From Diphasiastrum complanatum (taxonomy: Eukaryota; Streptophyta; Lycopodiopsida; Lycopodiales; Lycopodiaceae): DNA of 64,000 nt. This document shows, one piece after another, positions 22,249-33,938 of the stretch. The notes below the pieces were generated by a model that had not been told where the DNA came from, ran no database searches, and worked only from the letters and a program-made list of their open reading frames with translations. How positions within the stretch are numbered: position 1 is the first letter of the stretch; each line of letters opens with the position of its first letter. The DNA is taken from assembly GCA_029204225.1 (NCBI GenBank), contig MU831548.1:1-64000 (forward strand). The letters are read 5' to 3'. Made by a program: the position numbers and the translations under genes.

Positions 22249-23600
22249 CTTGTGAATTTAAAATTTTAGAAATGTAATCTAGGGGCGGGTTTTTTCATGC
22301 TCCTAATGAAGTGTCATTAGGGGCGGATTTTATCTTGCCCCTTATGAAGTGTCATTAGGAACGGATTTTTCCCTCCCCTAAAATACATGCAATGAAAATT
22401 CCATTTAACATGTTGTACCATATACATATAGGATTAATGCATGGGGTGGGGCCACTATACGATATGTATAATATACATACATACATACAAAAATACACAC
22501 ACCTTGTGAATTTAAAATTTAAAAGCTGTAATTTAGAAGCAAGTTTTTTCCTGACCCTAATGAATGTCATCAAGGTGAGTTTCCCCTTATAAAGGGTCAT
22601 TAGGGGCAGGTTTTTTCCTGCACCTTATGAAATGTCATTAGGGGCGGGTTTTTTCCCGCCCCTAAAATACATGCAATGAAAATTTCATTTAACATGTGTA
22701 CCATATACATATAGGATTTATGCATGGGGTCACTATACTATATGTATATTATACATACATGCATACAAAAATACACACACACGAACGCACATACACACAC
22801 CTTGTGAATTTGAAAGTTTAAAGATGTAATTTAAGGATGGGTTTTTTCCAGCCCCTAATGAAGTGTCATCAGGGGCGAGTTATTTCTTGCCCCTTATATA
22901 TGATTAATGCATGGGGTCACTATACTATATGTATAATATACATACATACATACAAAAATACACACACCTTGTGAATTTAAAATTTTAAAGATGTAATTTT
23001 GGGGCGGGTTTTCTCTTGCCCCTTATGAAGTGTCATTAGGGGCGGGTTTTTTCCTGTCCCTTATGAAATGTCATTAGGGGCGGGTTTTTTCCCTCCCCTA
23101 AAATATATGCAATGAAAATTTCATTTAACATGTGTACCATATACATATAGGATTGATGCATGGAATTACTATACTATATGTACTATACACAAATACATAC
23201 AAAAATACACACACCTTGTGAATTTAAAATTTTAAAGATGTAATTTAGGAGCGGATTTTTTTTTGCCCCTAATGAAGTGTCATTAGAGGTGGGTTTTTTC
23301 TTGCCCCTTATCAAGTGTCAAAGTTTTTTCTTGGCAGGTTTTTTCTTGCCCCTTACGAAGTGTCATTAACAGCGGGTTTTTTCTCGCCCCTAAAATACAT
23401 GCAATGAAAATTCCATTTAACATGTGTACCATCTACATATAGAATTAACGCATGGGGTCACTATACTATATGTATACTATACATACATACATACAAAAAT
23501 ACACACACGAACGCACATACACACACCTTGTGAATTTAAAATTATGTAATTTAGGGACGGATTTTTTTCTGCTCGTAATGAAGTGTCATTAGGGGCGGGA
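20890..23600. repeat. Tandem array built on GGGGCGGGTTTTTTC / GCCCC units
   Basis: From about 21180 the sequence repeats a unit of roughly 215-310 bp: one to four sub-units of about 40 bp (ggggcgggttttttc, ttgccccttatgaagtgtcatta), then taaaatacatgcaatgaaaa, aacatgtgtaccatatacat, gcatggggtcactatac, a (cata)n/(ac)n stretch and cttgtgaatttaaaat. The aacatgtgtacc anchor occurs at 21314, 21613, 21828, 22138, 22407, 22691, 23127 and 23419, with one truncated copy near 22905. Sub-units are quasi-palindromic (GGGGCGGG...CCCGCCCC). Simpler relatives lie at 20897-20985. The array ends abruptly at about 23600 against a copia gag fragment. Such GGGGCGG words also occur in subterminal regions of plant CACTA transposons, but I see no CACTA ends. 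Confidence 0.8.
21895..21942. repeat. (CA)n microsatellite inside the array
   Basis: Uninterrupted AC dinucleotides in the variable (cata)/(ac) segment of one array unit. A second tract of about 40 bp lies at 22207-22247. Confidence 0.9.
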
Positions 23601-23765
23601 AATGTAGAAGTTAGAACTATTGAACTTGTCAATGACTCTAGCTTCACTGAGTGATGAAGATGAAGAGCTACCTACATGAGACATGATAACAGTATACAAA
23701 TAGAACAAACTTAATCTCTCGGTTTATTTGAGCTACGCTCTGATACCAATCTGATGGGGCAAGGG
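23601..23765 (-). mobile_element. Copia 5' remnant: gag start and primer-binding site
   Basis: On the minus strand a gag-like start (MSHVGSSSSSSLSEARV, then DKFNSSNFYI; ATG at 23684) is cut off by the GGGGCGGG array at about 23600. A PBS (TGGTATCAGAGC on minus) lies at 23748-23737, and its LTR should begin near 23752 (tgatgggg). Only about 14 bases of that LTR remain before the LTR of the next copia element starts at 23766, so the latter probably inserted into it. Confidence 0.6.
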
Positions 23766-24558
23766 TGTCAGAAATGATGAACTCCTGCAACTTTGTCGCA
23801 GCACGAACAAGACACGAAGGTCGAACAATTCGCGATAGTCAACATGACTTTGACTCAAAGCACGAACGAGAACAATTCGCGACAGTCAACGTGTCTTTGA
23901 CTCGAAGCACGAACGATTTGCGAAATGAAAACTACGAAAAGAACGAAAGCAAATGGGAAATTATGAAACAGACGAAGGAAAATCTTTTGCGCTGCCAACT
24001 GGCAGCTCAATGGGCTTCATGCCCAACTGAAACGAGTAGCAACGACACAGACTAACTAACTAGTCGATTAGCATTAACTAGTGATGTGATTCTATGTTTA
24101 GCTATCTTGTAAACTCCACATAGTAGAGGTATAAACGATCCTCTCTGGATCATAAAGAAAGTAGTGAATACGAGATGTTGATACAGAGATCTGTAAGAGA
24201 CAGAGAGAGACGTAGCGAATAGAGTAAGAAAGTAAAGACATCATAGCTGTGTATGAAAATCTGCCAATGAGTAGAACACAACGAAAGAGTAGAATGTCAT
24301 TCCGCCAATGAGCGAGACACTGACGAATTCACTCTGAACTAAAACTGATAATTCAGTCACTCTATTTTTGTGCATCTCGTCTTATGTTGTGTGTCATGAT
24401 TGCTAGAATAGAATGTGTTTTGTGATGCATAGTCGAGTGTCTGGGTTCCTGTAAGGGCTTCCACACAAAAGAAATTTAAAAGACAAAAAAGTGTTCGTGA
24501 TAAAGAAGACGAAGTGAGGACGAACACGAATCAGTCTCACGCACGCGCTCCCGCGACA
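23766..24558 (+). repeat. 5' LTR of copia element 4 (793 bp)
   Basis: Starts TGTCAGAAATG and ends CCGCGACA directly before the PBS TGGTATCAGAGCC (24559-24571). A TATA-like tataaacg lies near 24131. There is no second copy in the window to confirm the left end, which rests on TG...CA ends and spacing. Confidence 0.7.
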
Positions 24559-24623
24559 TGGTATCAGAGCCGACAGGTTGTCACTACTGATATCCCAACA
24601 GTGATTCTTCCAGACAACATAAT

Positions 24624-27007
24624 ATGGCTACGACAGTCCAGACCAGAGTAGCAATCAGTCTCGATGGCACAAATTACAGAATCTGGAAATTCAAAATCAA
24701 AACACTCCTGAAGGGCGAAGGCATCTGGTCGGTGACCGAGCTCTCAGAGGTGCAGCCTCCAGAGGGAGACTCGAGGAGAGCTGAATGGATCAGAAAGGAT
24801 GAGCGCGCACTCACATAAACTGCAACAAGAAGATCTTGATCAACTTTTGTGAACTCGAAAATGACAGAGCAGTAATTCTAGGCGATGGAAGCAGACACGA
24901 TGTCAAAGGCATCGGCTCTCTATAGCTACGAACACTATCAGGCCAAGCAGAGCTGCCAGGAGCACTCTATGTGCCCTCACTCAGAAAAGATCTGCTATCT
25001 GTCTCCAAGATGGCAGATCTAGGCATTCGAGTTTTGTTTGACGGCAACACTTGTCGTATGATCGAGAAGTCGACAAACAAGTTGTTGATGGTCGGATGCA
25101 GAGAAGGAAACCTCTACCAGGCCAAAATAATCAGCAACTTTGATAGCATATTAAATGCTTCAGAAAACGAAGATCAACTATGGCATAGGAAATTGTATCA
25201 TCTGAACATACGGAGCCTGTATGACATGAGCACAAAGGACATTGTCACAGGTCTCAAAATATCAAAGCCCGAGACTGAGTTTTGCGAAGCTTATCAGAAA
25301 GGCAAGCAACATCGGAGTCCATTTACACACGAAGGAAGAAGAGCCAAGGAAGTTCTTGAGCTTGTCCACTCTGATGTGTGTGGATCGATGAAAACAGATT
25401 CGCTCTCAGGTTCGAAATATTTTCTAATGTTCATAGATGATTACAGTCAAATGACCACGATCTACTACTTGAAGAAGAAATCGGAAGTATTTGATTCTTT
25501 TAAGAAGTTCGTGGCATTTGCAGAGCGACACACCTCGAAGAAGATACAGATCCTTAGATCTGACAATGGAGGTGAATACAGAAGCACAGAATTCTCAAGA
25601 TTCTGCGAAGAACAAGGGATCAAACACTAGTTCACTCCTGCATACACACCAGAATACAACGGTGTGGCAGAAAGAAAAAATAGAACGCTAGTCGAAGGAG
25701 CCAGATGCATGATGGCACAGGCTCAATTGTCATGCCAATTCTGGGCTGAAGCAATAGCTGCAGCAGTACATCTACAGAACAGATCAACAACGACAGCGTT
25801 GGAGAACAAAACACCATACGAGATGTGGACAGACAGAAAGCCTGATCTGTCATACACACGAGTGTTTGGATGTGTAGCATACAAGCACATTCCAAAAGAA
25901 AAGAGAAGCAAGCTCGATGACAAATCCGAACAAACAATCATGGTCGGCTACTCGAACGGAACACATGTATACAGACTCTACGATCCAACCACGAAGAAGG
26001 TTGTTTCGAGCAGAGTTGTGAAGTTCGATGAGTCCACATTCCCTGGACTGAAAGACAAAATAGACCATGAGATCTTCACACTGCTGTCTATTCAAGAGGG
26101 AAATCGAGGACAGTCATCAAATCAGAATGCAGGACCCCATACTCCAGAGCAACAGGAAGCAGAGGATCGACCCCACGAACAAGAAATGTTCAAGCAGCGA
26201 CGAAATGAACCTCGAAGGTCAACAAGACAAAGAAGACCTCCAGACCGCTATTCTGACAATCTTCAATGGAGTGAAGACATGCGGTTCAATTACTGCAGTT
26301 TCACAGAAGAGCCAGCTACATACCAAGAAGCTATCTAGAGTCCAGAGGGAGAATTCTGAAAACAGACAATGTCAGAAGAGATCGAGTCGATGAGACGAAA
26401 TGAGGCATGGACATTAGAGCCACTTCCAGAAAATAGAAAAGTACTAGACTGCAAATGGGTGTACAAGAAGAAGCTGAAATCAGATGGCACCATTGGCCGC
26501 TACAAAGCAAGGCTTGTCGCAAAGGGCTACACGCAGAGATATGGTGTCGACTATTTCGACACGTATTTGCCCATGGTCAAGATGACAAGCATAAGGCTGC
26601 TCCTTGCATACGCCACACAGTACAATCTGGATATTCACCAGATTGACGTGAAAACAGCCTTTCTCTACGAAGATCTAGAGGAGAAAATTTTCATGAAGCA
26701 ACCTGAAGGCTATGAAGACCCCGACAACAGACAATATGTCTATCGATTACAGAGATACATCTACGGTCTAAAATAGGCATCACGAGCCTGGTACAAAAAG
26801 CTTGATGGTCTTCTGAAGTCCCTAGACTTCAATCCTACTCAACCAGACTGTAATGTCTACATCAAAAGAGTAGGAAAGGATTTTGTGATACTGACCATTT
26901 TTGTGGATGATTCGCTAATGATAGGAAATTCCTTGATGTTAATCAAGGACACGAAGAATCAGATGTCTGAAAACTACGAAATCATAGATCTTGGAGAAGC
27001 AACAAAA
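24624..27007 (+). pseudogene. Copia element 4 gag-pol with point nonsense codons
   Basis: Gag starts at ATG 24624 (LDGTNYRIWKFKIKTLL) and stops after 64 codons; most of gag, the zinc knuckle and the protease DSG site are deleted. From about 24940 to 27007 one frame carries the protease end (YVPSLRKDLLSVSKM), pre-integrase (LWHRKLYHLN), integrase (FIDDYSQ, SDNGGEY, NRTLVEGA) and RT (CKWVYKKKL, IDVKTAFL, FVDDSLMIG). It is broken only by TAG 25628, TAG 26336, TGA 26354 and TAG 26774. By comparison with family motifs these replace Gln, Gln, Trp and Gln codons, each a single C-to-T or G-to-A change. No frameshift is seen in this stretch. Non-functional. Confidence 0.9.
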
Positions 27008-27248
27008 TGATGATCTATATTTGCTCTTTTTGGATCCACACATGTGAAATACAGTAGCTTGCTGGTTTTGTATGGACAGCAACAGTACATAATCATTTCA
27101 TTCAAGTTTGATCAAGTTCTATTAGTGTTTGCATCTCAAATTGCGTGTAGATGCTGATTTTTCTACATTGGTGAAATTGATAGTGTATTTCTCTTTCTAA
27201 CCAAAGATCATTCAAGTAGATTGGATCTTAAGGATCTGAAATCTTTCA
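27008..27248. other. Unassigned junction DNA between two copia remnants
   Basis: About 240 bases that match neither flanking element by eye. It may be a leader or LTR piece of another copy; one tccacacatgtgaaat word resembles those in nearby LTRs. Confidence 0.3.
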
Positions 27249-28523
27249 CAATTTGTAGATGCCTTCAAATCTTGATCCATATGCAAGGATCTCACCATCC
27301 TTCTTGATCACACAATTGTCAATATTGAAATTGACATCAAAGCCACTCTCAAGAAGTTGGCCAACACTTAAGATGTTCTTTGTAAGCTTTGGGACAAAAA
27401 GAACATTTTTGAGAAAGAGATCTTTAGAAGATGCAAGCTTCAAGGGAATAATCCCTACTCCTTCAATATTGCACTCATGCTTACTTGCAAAGTATATGGT
27501 CTTCTTGACTCCATCATAAGGCAAAATAGATGAAAAAAAGTGCTTGGAGCCACACATATGTCAAGATGTTCCACTATCAATATACCATGAGTCATCCTTG
27601 TTGAAGGTGGAAGAGGAGAAGCTTGATGCCATAAGAGAGCCTTCTCCATCACTTGCAATATAGTCTTCTTTCTCATTGGTGATGTTGGCTTGATTGAGTT
27701 GATTCTTCTTCTTGAAACAATTGGTGGCATAATGGCCTTTCTTGCCACAATAAAAGCACTTGATCTTCTTCTTCTTGAGATTTGAAGTAGAAGCATGAGA
27801 GGTATCCTCCTCCTCCTCTCCATCTTGGTCTTTAGCTTTGTCATTAGAGAAGTGATGGTGTTGCTTCTTACTCCTCTCTTTGTGCTTGGCAAATAGAACT
27901 TTGCCATCATCATGATTGAGTGATAGCTTGTCCATCCTCAAGAGTTTGTACTCTTGTCTTGATTCTTCATAAATAAGCACACTTTGAAGGGCCTCCAAAC
28001 TTGGTAGCTCCTCCTTAATGGCATAGGATTGGACAAGGTTGTCATATTCATCTCTCAAGCCATTGAGAATGACTTGGACTAGCTCACTTTGATTGATTGA
28101 GTCACCAATACATGCAAGCTCCCTATGAATATCCTTGACTCTCAAAACATAATTAGATGCACTCTCATCACTCTTTTGACTACTTTGGAAGATTTGATTT
28201 CTAAGAGTGAGGAGCCTAGAGGTGTTCTTAGCCTCATAGATGGACTTGAGACAATCCCAAGCTTCCTTGGATGTAGAACAATCACCAATCTCCCTCAATA
28301 TCTCATTAGAGACATTCATCTTAATGTAGTGGAGAGCCATCCTAGCTCTCTTCTTGTATTTTTGTACTTCTTGAAGGACTTGAGGCTCCTCCTCAATCCC
28401 AAGTACAATGTCCATCACATCTTGGAGTATCAAGATGGACTCCATCCTCAACTTCCATATTGAATAATTGGAAGTAGACAATCTCTCACTTGGTTGCAAC
28501 AAGTATGAACTCATTGAAGTCAT
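27249..28523 (-). pseudogene. Copia element 5 gag and protease, one nonsense codon
   Basis: Gag from ATG 28523 shows TSNYSIWKLRMESIL, then EAWDCLKSIYEAKN and RNQIFQSSQK, the UBN2-type gag core, and a CX2CX4HX4C knuckle (CFYCGKKGHYATNC). Protease follows (WYIDSGTS). A TGA at 27563-27561 interrupts right after DSGTS; the frame then continues with HMCGSKHFFSS to GIYKL at 27249. The lost residue is probably Arg (CGA) judging from the usual S-R-H-M motif, though Ser (TCA) is possible. Beyond GIYKL the homology ends abruptly. The frame is otherwise clean, so the copy is fairly young. Confidence 0.9.
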
Positions 28524-29280
28524 GTAAAGTGGAGATAAATAAAAGTGATGAACAAAAAATGTTGCTTCTCTCTCACTATAGGATCCAATAATGGTGTGCT
28601 ACCATCTCCTATGCAAGATCTTGCAACAAACTGTGAGATGATTCTCACTAGCTATCTCAATCTCTCCAAAACTAGATCTACTTCACATCAAATGATGGAG
28701 TATGGGCAAAGTTAGGATCAAACACTCTTAGCACGTGTGAAATACACTAAGAAACCAGATTTGACTCAAATACAATGATATTGCATGAAACAAAATGGCT
28801 AAGATCTCAAAACAGTGCTTAGATCACATATAAATGAGATTGGTAAGCATTCAACTGTGATTTTGGATCAAACAAGTAATCTCTTGACCCAACCAAATGT
28901 GTCCACCCAGGTCTAGGTGCCCTACCTAACCCTCTTCAAAAGCTTATAACTTTTGATTGGCTCAACCAAATGGAATGAAACTGATTGCATCATAAACTAG
29001 ACAAAAATAGTTTCAAAAGAAGCTATCTAGCAAGATTTTTGGATCAAACATGAAAGAGAACTCCCAAACTGAAATTGGATGTTTCTCACATGTGTCTGAG
29101 CACCTGATTCCGTACAGTACCAGGTCAGACCCAATCAATGTCCTTTTGATCTCTTTTGATCCAAAATTAAACAAGATAGCTAGAAAAATGGGCCTTGACA
29201 ATTTCTAGCTCAAGATTGATGAATAGTTTTCACTTAAATGGATCAATATGCATGGTAACCTTAGGTAGGCTCTGATACCA
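28524..29280 (-). other. Leader and PBS of copia element 5
   Basis: Untranslated leader of about 740 bases with the PBS TGGTATCAGAGCC on the minus strand at 29280-29268. A gcacgtgtgaaa word at about 28731-28742 repeats the palindrome seen in the LTR. Confidence 0.8.
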
Positions 29281-30183
29281 TGTTGAATTTCACACGTGTG
29301 GATTGTCCACTACATGTACTTGTGATCTCCTAAGGTGTGTAGATGCACCAAGATCAAGACTAGATTGAGATTCAAGATCTATCTTTGATTCTATGGCAAA
29401 AACACACTACTACATGCATTCAATCACTTCCAACTCTCACTCACACGTGTGGGAAGTCTTCCAAAAGTATTCTAAGTAAAAACAAGTTGCTCTCCTCGGT
29501 AGAGAGAGAAAAACCATCATGAGCTCTCAGGTAGAGAGAGAAAGCTAGAAATTCAATGACACTCAAAATCCACTCAATCTCAAAATCAATTAGATCCAAA
29601 ATGAGAAGTACAATGATACTAGTAGATCCATGAGCTACCACTATGCTTACTATGATTGGACCACACTTTGTCACCTCTTAATCTTATTGGGCCATTGATC
29701 CATGCACCTCCTAATTCTATTGGACTATATTCAAGCACATCTCAAATTCCTATTGGACCACACATGGTTCCACCTCTAAATCCTATTGGACCTCTTAAAC
29801 TTCATCAAACAAAAGCATTACATTTGTCTACACTCTAATTGGCACGAGTTTAGCCTCTTACTCTATTTTGGCTCAATAGTGGCATTACAAGTGGAAGTGG
29901 ATAATTTGCCATCTATGCCAAATTTGACCCTATCAACGTTCTACACCTAAATGCTTGACTATGAAATTCTATGAGACCCCTATATCAAACATTTTGATTT
30001 ACTTTACAATTCTCCACACGTGGGAACATCCTCCACACATGTGAGATTCACTCACAAGCTTCTATCATAGAAAATACCAAGCTAGATTTTTGCCAATTTC
30101 TCACACTCCTCTTGACCAGTAAGCTTTTGCATAGGAGATCATTCACACACATTAAGACATTCCCACAAGTGTGAAATTTTACA
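29281..30183 (-). repeat. LTR of copia element 5 (903 bp)
   Basis: Starts TGTTGAATTTCACACGTGTG and ends CACAAGTGTGAAATTTTACA on the plus strand, so the ends form an inverted repeat of about 20 bp. More CACACGTG-type words lie at about 29442 and 30015. No partner LTR is in place. Confidence 0.8.
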
Positions 30184-30519
30184 ATTAATACCATCTATCT
30201 TTTGAAAATGACATAGAAAAATATAATAATAAGTTTCGATTGATAAAAATGCATCAGAATTGATTATTACTAATGAAAAGCCACTTTCTAGAAAATTGCA
30301 TCTACCAGTATGTTGTTTAGTCCATCGCTTAAATCAATGAGCGTCAATTATTAAAAGATATCTAAGCACACTAGTTGTGGCTGGACGTTGAGTGAGTGTC
30401 TTCCAAGATATTGTTATCTGAAACAATCGGAACTACATCTTGTTGCAATATCATGAGTGCTATCTACATGAATACTTGAGAATTATAAATAACCTTTCAT
30501 TTTGATAATGACTCCCATT
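30184..30519. other. No recognised feature
   Basis: About 340 AT-rich bases between two LTRs with nothing I can assign. Confidence 0.4.
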
Positions 30520-31225
30520 AGCACAGTAACCTGATTCTAGATTGATTAACAAGATCTAGCTCAGAAAATATGGCTTAACCACAATCTAGCATGCTAAGCA
30601 ACAGAATACGATAGCAATGAATCAATAATGAGCAAATGTACAAGATATCAATGTATAGGCATTAGCTTCAACACGAGTTAGAGAGAGAAAGATAGAGAGA
30701 TAACAAGCAAAATTGTTTAGATCCAAAATGACATGAGATAGCTACAAAATTTTGGTTCTTCATCATTGATTGTGAGAAGAGCTACACATATTTATGGAGT
30801 TTGAGGTAGTTCAAGGTAGAACCACATCCATCTATCATAAAATGACATCTAGAGTCTATGTGGCATTTGTCACTTCTCATGCATGAAATTCTACCAATTT
30901 TTTTCAAGTGTGCTAGTTCTAACTAGAAATGTCCAAACCATCATGCATGTGTCCATTACACTTTGTGCATGCCTTGCATGTCACTATGGATCACTTACAA
31001 TTAATGCATGTGAATTGCCACGAGTTTCTACAAGCATAACTTTGCTAATTCTATATGTACAAACTATATGCAAGTTGTACTCATCAATCTAGATATTACA
31101 TATCCATGTAGCTCGAGTTCTATCTAGGCCAAATTTGGCATTTTGCATTTACGAACTTCATACTTGCATGGTACAATATTTGTAGCAAGCCAAAAAAATC
31201 AATATCGATTGTTTTCAGTTTTAAC
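30520..31225 (-). repeat. 3' LTR of split element 6, truncated
   Basis: Matches 41608-42393 in the same orientation with high identity from agcacagtaacctgatt onwards; about 75 bases at its far end are missing. Its minus-strand start TGTTAAAACTG follows a purine tract (CCGAGGAG), as a 3' LTR should. Confidence 0.85.
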
Positions 31226-33938
31226 ACTCCTCGGAAAAATAATCTATATTGATTTGAACATGGATCTTGGTATAACTCCAAGATTGGATCTATGCTTGAG
31301 GAAGGAACTTTTGCTCAAAGGTTTGGTGAGCATATCAACAATACAAGATGATGTGTCGATGTGCTCCAAGTTGATTTCTCCTCCAATGAGCTTCTCTCTC
31401 ATGAAGTGATGTGCAACTTCGATATGCTTGCTCCTTGCATGGAATATTGAGTTGTTGGCAAGGGCTTGGGCTAAAATGTTGTCACACATGATCATAGGTA
31501 GATCCTCTTCCATGATTATCTTTAGCTCCACTAGTAACATTTTGATCCAAAGCACTTCCTTTGTTGTTGTAGTGAGTGTCTTGTACTCAGCTTCACATGA
31601 TGAGAGTGATACAGTATCTTGCTTTTTGGAAAGCCAAAATATCAAGTTTCCTCCAAGATATATGACATAAGCACTTGTAGATTTTCAATCTACTCTATCA
31701 CTTGCAAAATCCGAGTCAGAATAACCAATAATAGAAAGATCTTCACTTTTATATAATAAACAAAATCAAAAGTTGAAGATATATATCTAAGCACTCTCTT
31801 GGTCATTTTCCAATGATAAATAGTAGGATTTTGCATAGTCTGGCTCAACTTATGAACACTAAAGCTTATGTCAAGTCTAGTTATTGTGAGCCAAATTAAG
31901 GAGGCTATAAGACTTCTAAAAAGTGTGATGTTCATGAAGGATCTTTCATCACCTTTATTAGAGTCCTTTACATTTTTCTCCATAGGAGTTTCTATACTCT
32001 TACAATTCAACATATTGAACTTCTTTAACATTGAAAGAGCATACTTGGATTGACATACAAAAGCTTTATCTTTAAGAAAGTCAATCTCTAATCCTAGAAT
32101 ATAGTGAAATTTTTCAAGATCTTGCATCTTGAACTCTTTTCCAAGTGCAATCTTGGTTTCCTCAACTAACTTGATACAACTTCCTGTCAGAATGATATCA
32201 TCAACATACATAAGAAGGATGACAATATCTTTATCAAAAAACCTAACATATGAGGAAGGATCATAGTTACTAAGATTAAATCCAAGTGACTCGAGAAAGG
32301 TGTTAAGTCAAGAATACCATGACCTTGGAGCTTGCTTCAATCCATATAAACTTTTGAAGAGCAAGCAAACTTTGTTTTTGTCATGGATGAACCCAATAGG
32401 CTGATCCATATAAATCTCTTCTTCTAGATACCCATTTAGAAATGCATTAGAGACATATAGTTGAAGAACTTGCCAATTGATAAAACAAGCAATAGAAATT
32501 ACGATTCTAATTGATACCATCTTTGCAACCGGAGCAAAAGTCTCCTCATAATCAAGTCCATAAACTTGAGAAAAACCTTTAGCACAAAGCCTAGCCTTGT
32601 ACTTGTTGATTGTGCCATCTTGATTATACTTGATTCAAAGAATCCACTTGCAACCATTGGTGTGCTTGTTGGATGGAAGATCCACAAGCTCCCATGTCTT
32701 ATTGGCCATCAAAGCATCATATTCCTCCGTCATGGCAAGATACCATTCCTTCGAGTTGAGTGCATCATATACATCCTTCGGCTCCTCATGAGAAATAAAA
32801 ATAAGCACAATTAGTGGAGTTGATTTCCACTTGCTTGCCTCTATCTTCATAGGTAAGCCTTCTAGGCTAGGATCTTTCTCTTTGAGATCTCCTTGGTGAA
32901 AAGATTCGAGGTGACTCCTCCTCAATTCGGCCCCATCTCTCCATGATAGTCTTCAAGGGTGTTGATTGGAGTATCTTTGTGAGAATCTTTGAACTCGGCC
33001 TCCTCAAGAATGTATTTTTGATCTTCATGGAATATAACATCCCTACTCTCAATTATAGTTGAGGTAGAGGGAACATAGATTCTGTAAGCTTTCTTGTTGG
33101 ATGCATATCCAACCATGATTATTTTAATAGATTTAGGATCATCTCTTTTCCTTGTTTCCAAGGGCACTTGAACAAAGCAATCACAACCAAAAACTCTAAG
33201 GTGATCTACCTTAGGTTTCTTCTTAAACAAGACTTCAAAAGGTGATTTTCCAGCAAGTGCATTGTGAGGTAATCTATTGCACAAATAGTTTGCACAAGTT
33301 ATAGCTTCACCCCAATATTCAATAGGCAAAGAAGCTTCAACTCGAATTGCTTTAGCACATTCACATAAAGATCTGTTTTTCCTCTCAACAACTCCATTTT
33401 GAGATGGAGAATAAGCACAAGAAAACTCTCTCTTTATTCCTTCACCTTCTCAGTAATCATGAAACTATGATGTATTCACCTCCTCCATCACATCTTAAAG
33501 CTTTAACTTTGAAAGAAAATTGTTTCTCAACATAAGCTTGAAGATTAGGAAGTGATCAAAAACCATAGCCTTTGAAGAAAGTAGATGCAACCAAGTATAT
33601 CTAGCAAAGTCATCAATAAAGGTGACAAAACATGTTGCACCACCAATACTTTTAGAAGAGGAAAAATGTACATCCGAGTGTATAAGTTCCAAAGAATGAG
33701 TAGTCTTTATAAAAGACTTCTGATATGGCTTTCTATGTGATTTTGCAATAGCACAAGCCTCACAAGGCTTGAAATCTTTGGAAAGAGATTTTGGAAGACC
33801 AATAGCCTTCACTTTCTTGACCATAGAAAACATAGTTTTAAAGTTAGGATGACCCAACCTTCTATGCCACAGCTCCTCCTTAGATATCAAAGCAACTTCA
33901 CAAAGGTTTGCATTCTCATAAGAATTCAACTTAAAAAT
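31226..33938 (-). pseudogene. Copia element 6 pol: integrase, RT, RNase H, many breaks
   Basis: From 33938 leftwards: pre-integrase (ELWHRRLGHPNF), integrase (FIDDFARYTW; the second Asp region near 33480 is frameshifted), PIEYWGEAITCANYL, FGCDCFVQVPLE, RT ([38 protein letters not shown] at about 32207) and RNase H (WLSKKQDTVSLSS, then HARSKHIEVAHHF), ending near 31244. At least five frame changes or stops separate these blocks (near 33490, 32930, 32640, 32520-32300 and 31690). The protease is missing at the right-hand break. Confidence 0.9.

Larger units (their letters stand above)
23766..27007 (+). mobile_element. Copia element 4, 3'-truncated
   Basis: 5' LTR, PBS, shortened gag and pol on the plus strand, ending in RT near 27007 where unrelated sequence begins. 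RNase H and the 3' LTR are missing. A large internal deletion joins gag to the end of protease near 24820-24900. Confidence 0.87.
27249..30183 (-). mobile_element. Copia element 5, 5' half (LTR, leader, gag, protease)
   Basis: On the minus strand: LTR 30183-29281, PBS 29280-29268, leader, gag from 28523, protease, ending at 27249. Integrase, RT, RNase H and the 3' LTR are absent. Confidence 0.9.

Noticed and set aside
20890-23600. CRISPR-like array
   Set aside because: Units are contiguous and variable in length with no unique spacers; plant nuclear context.
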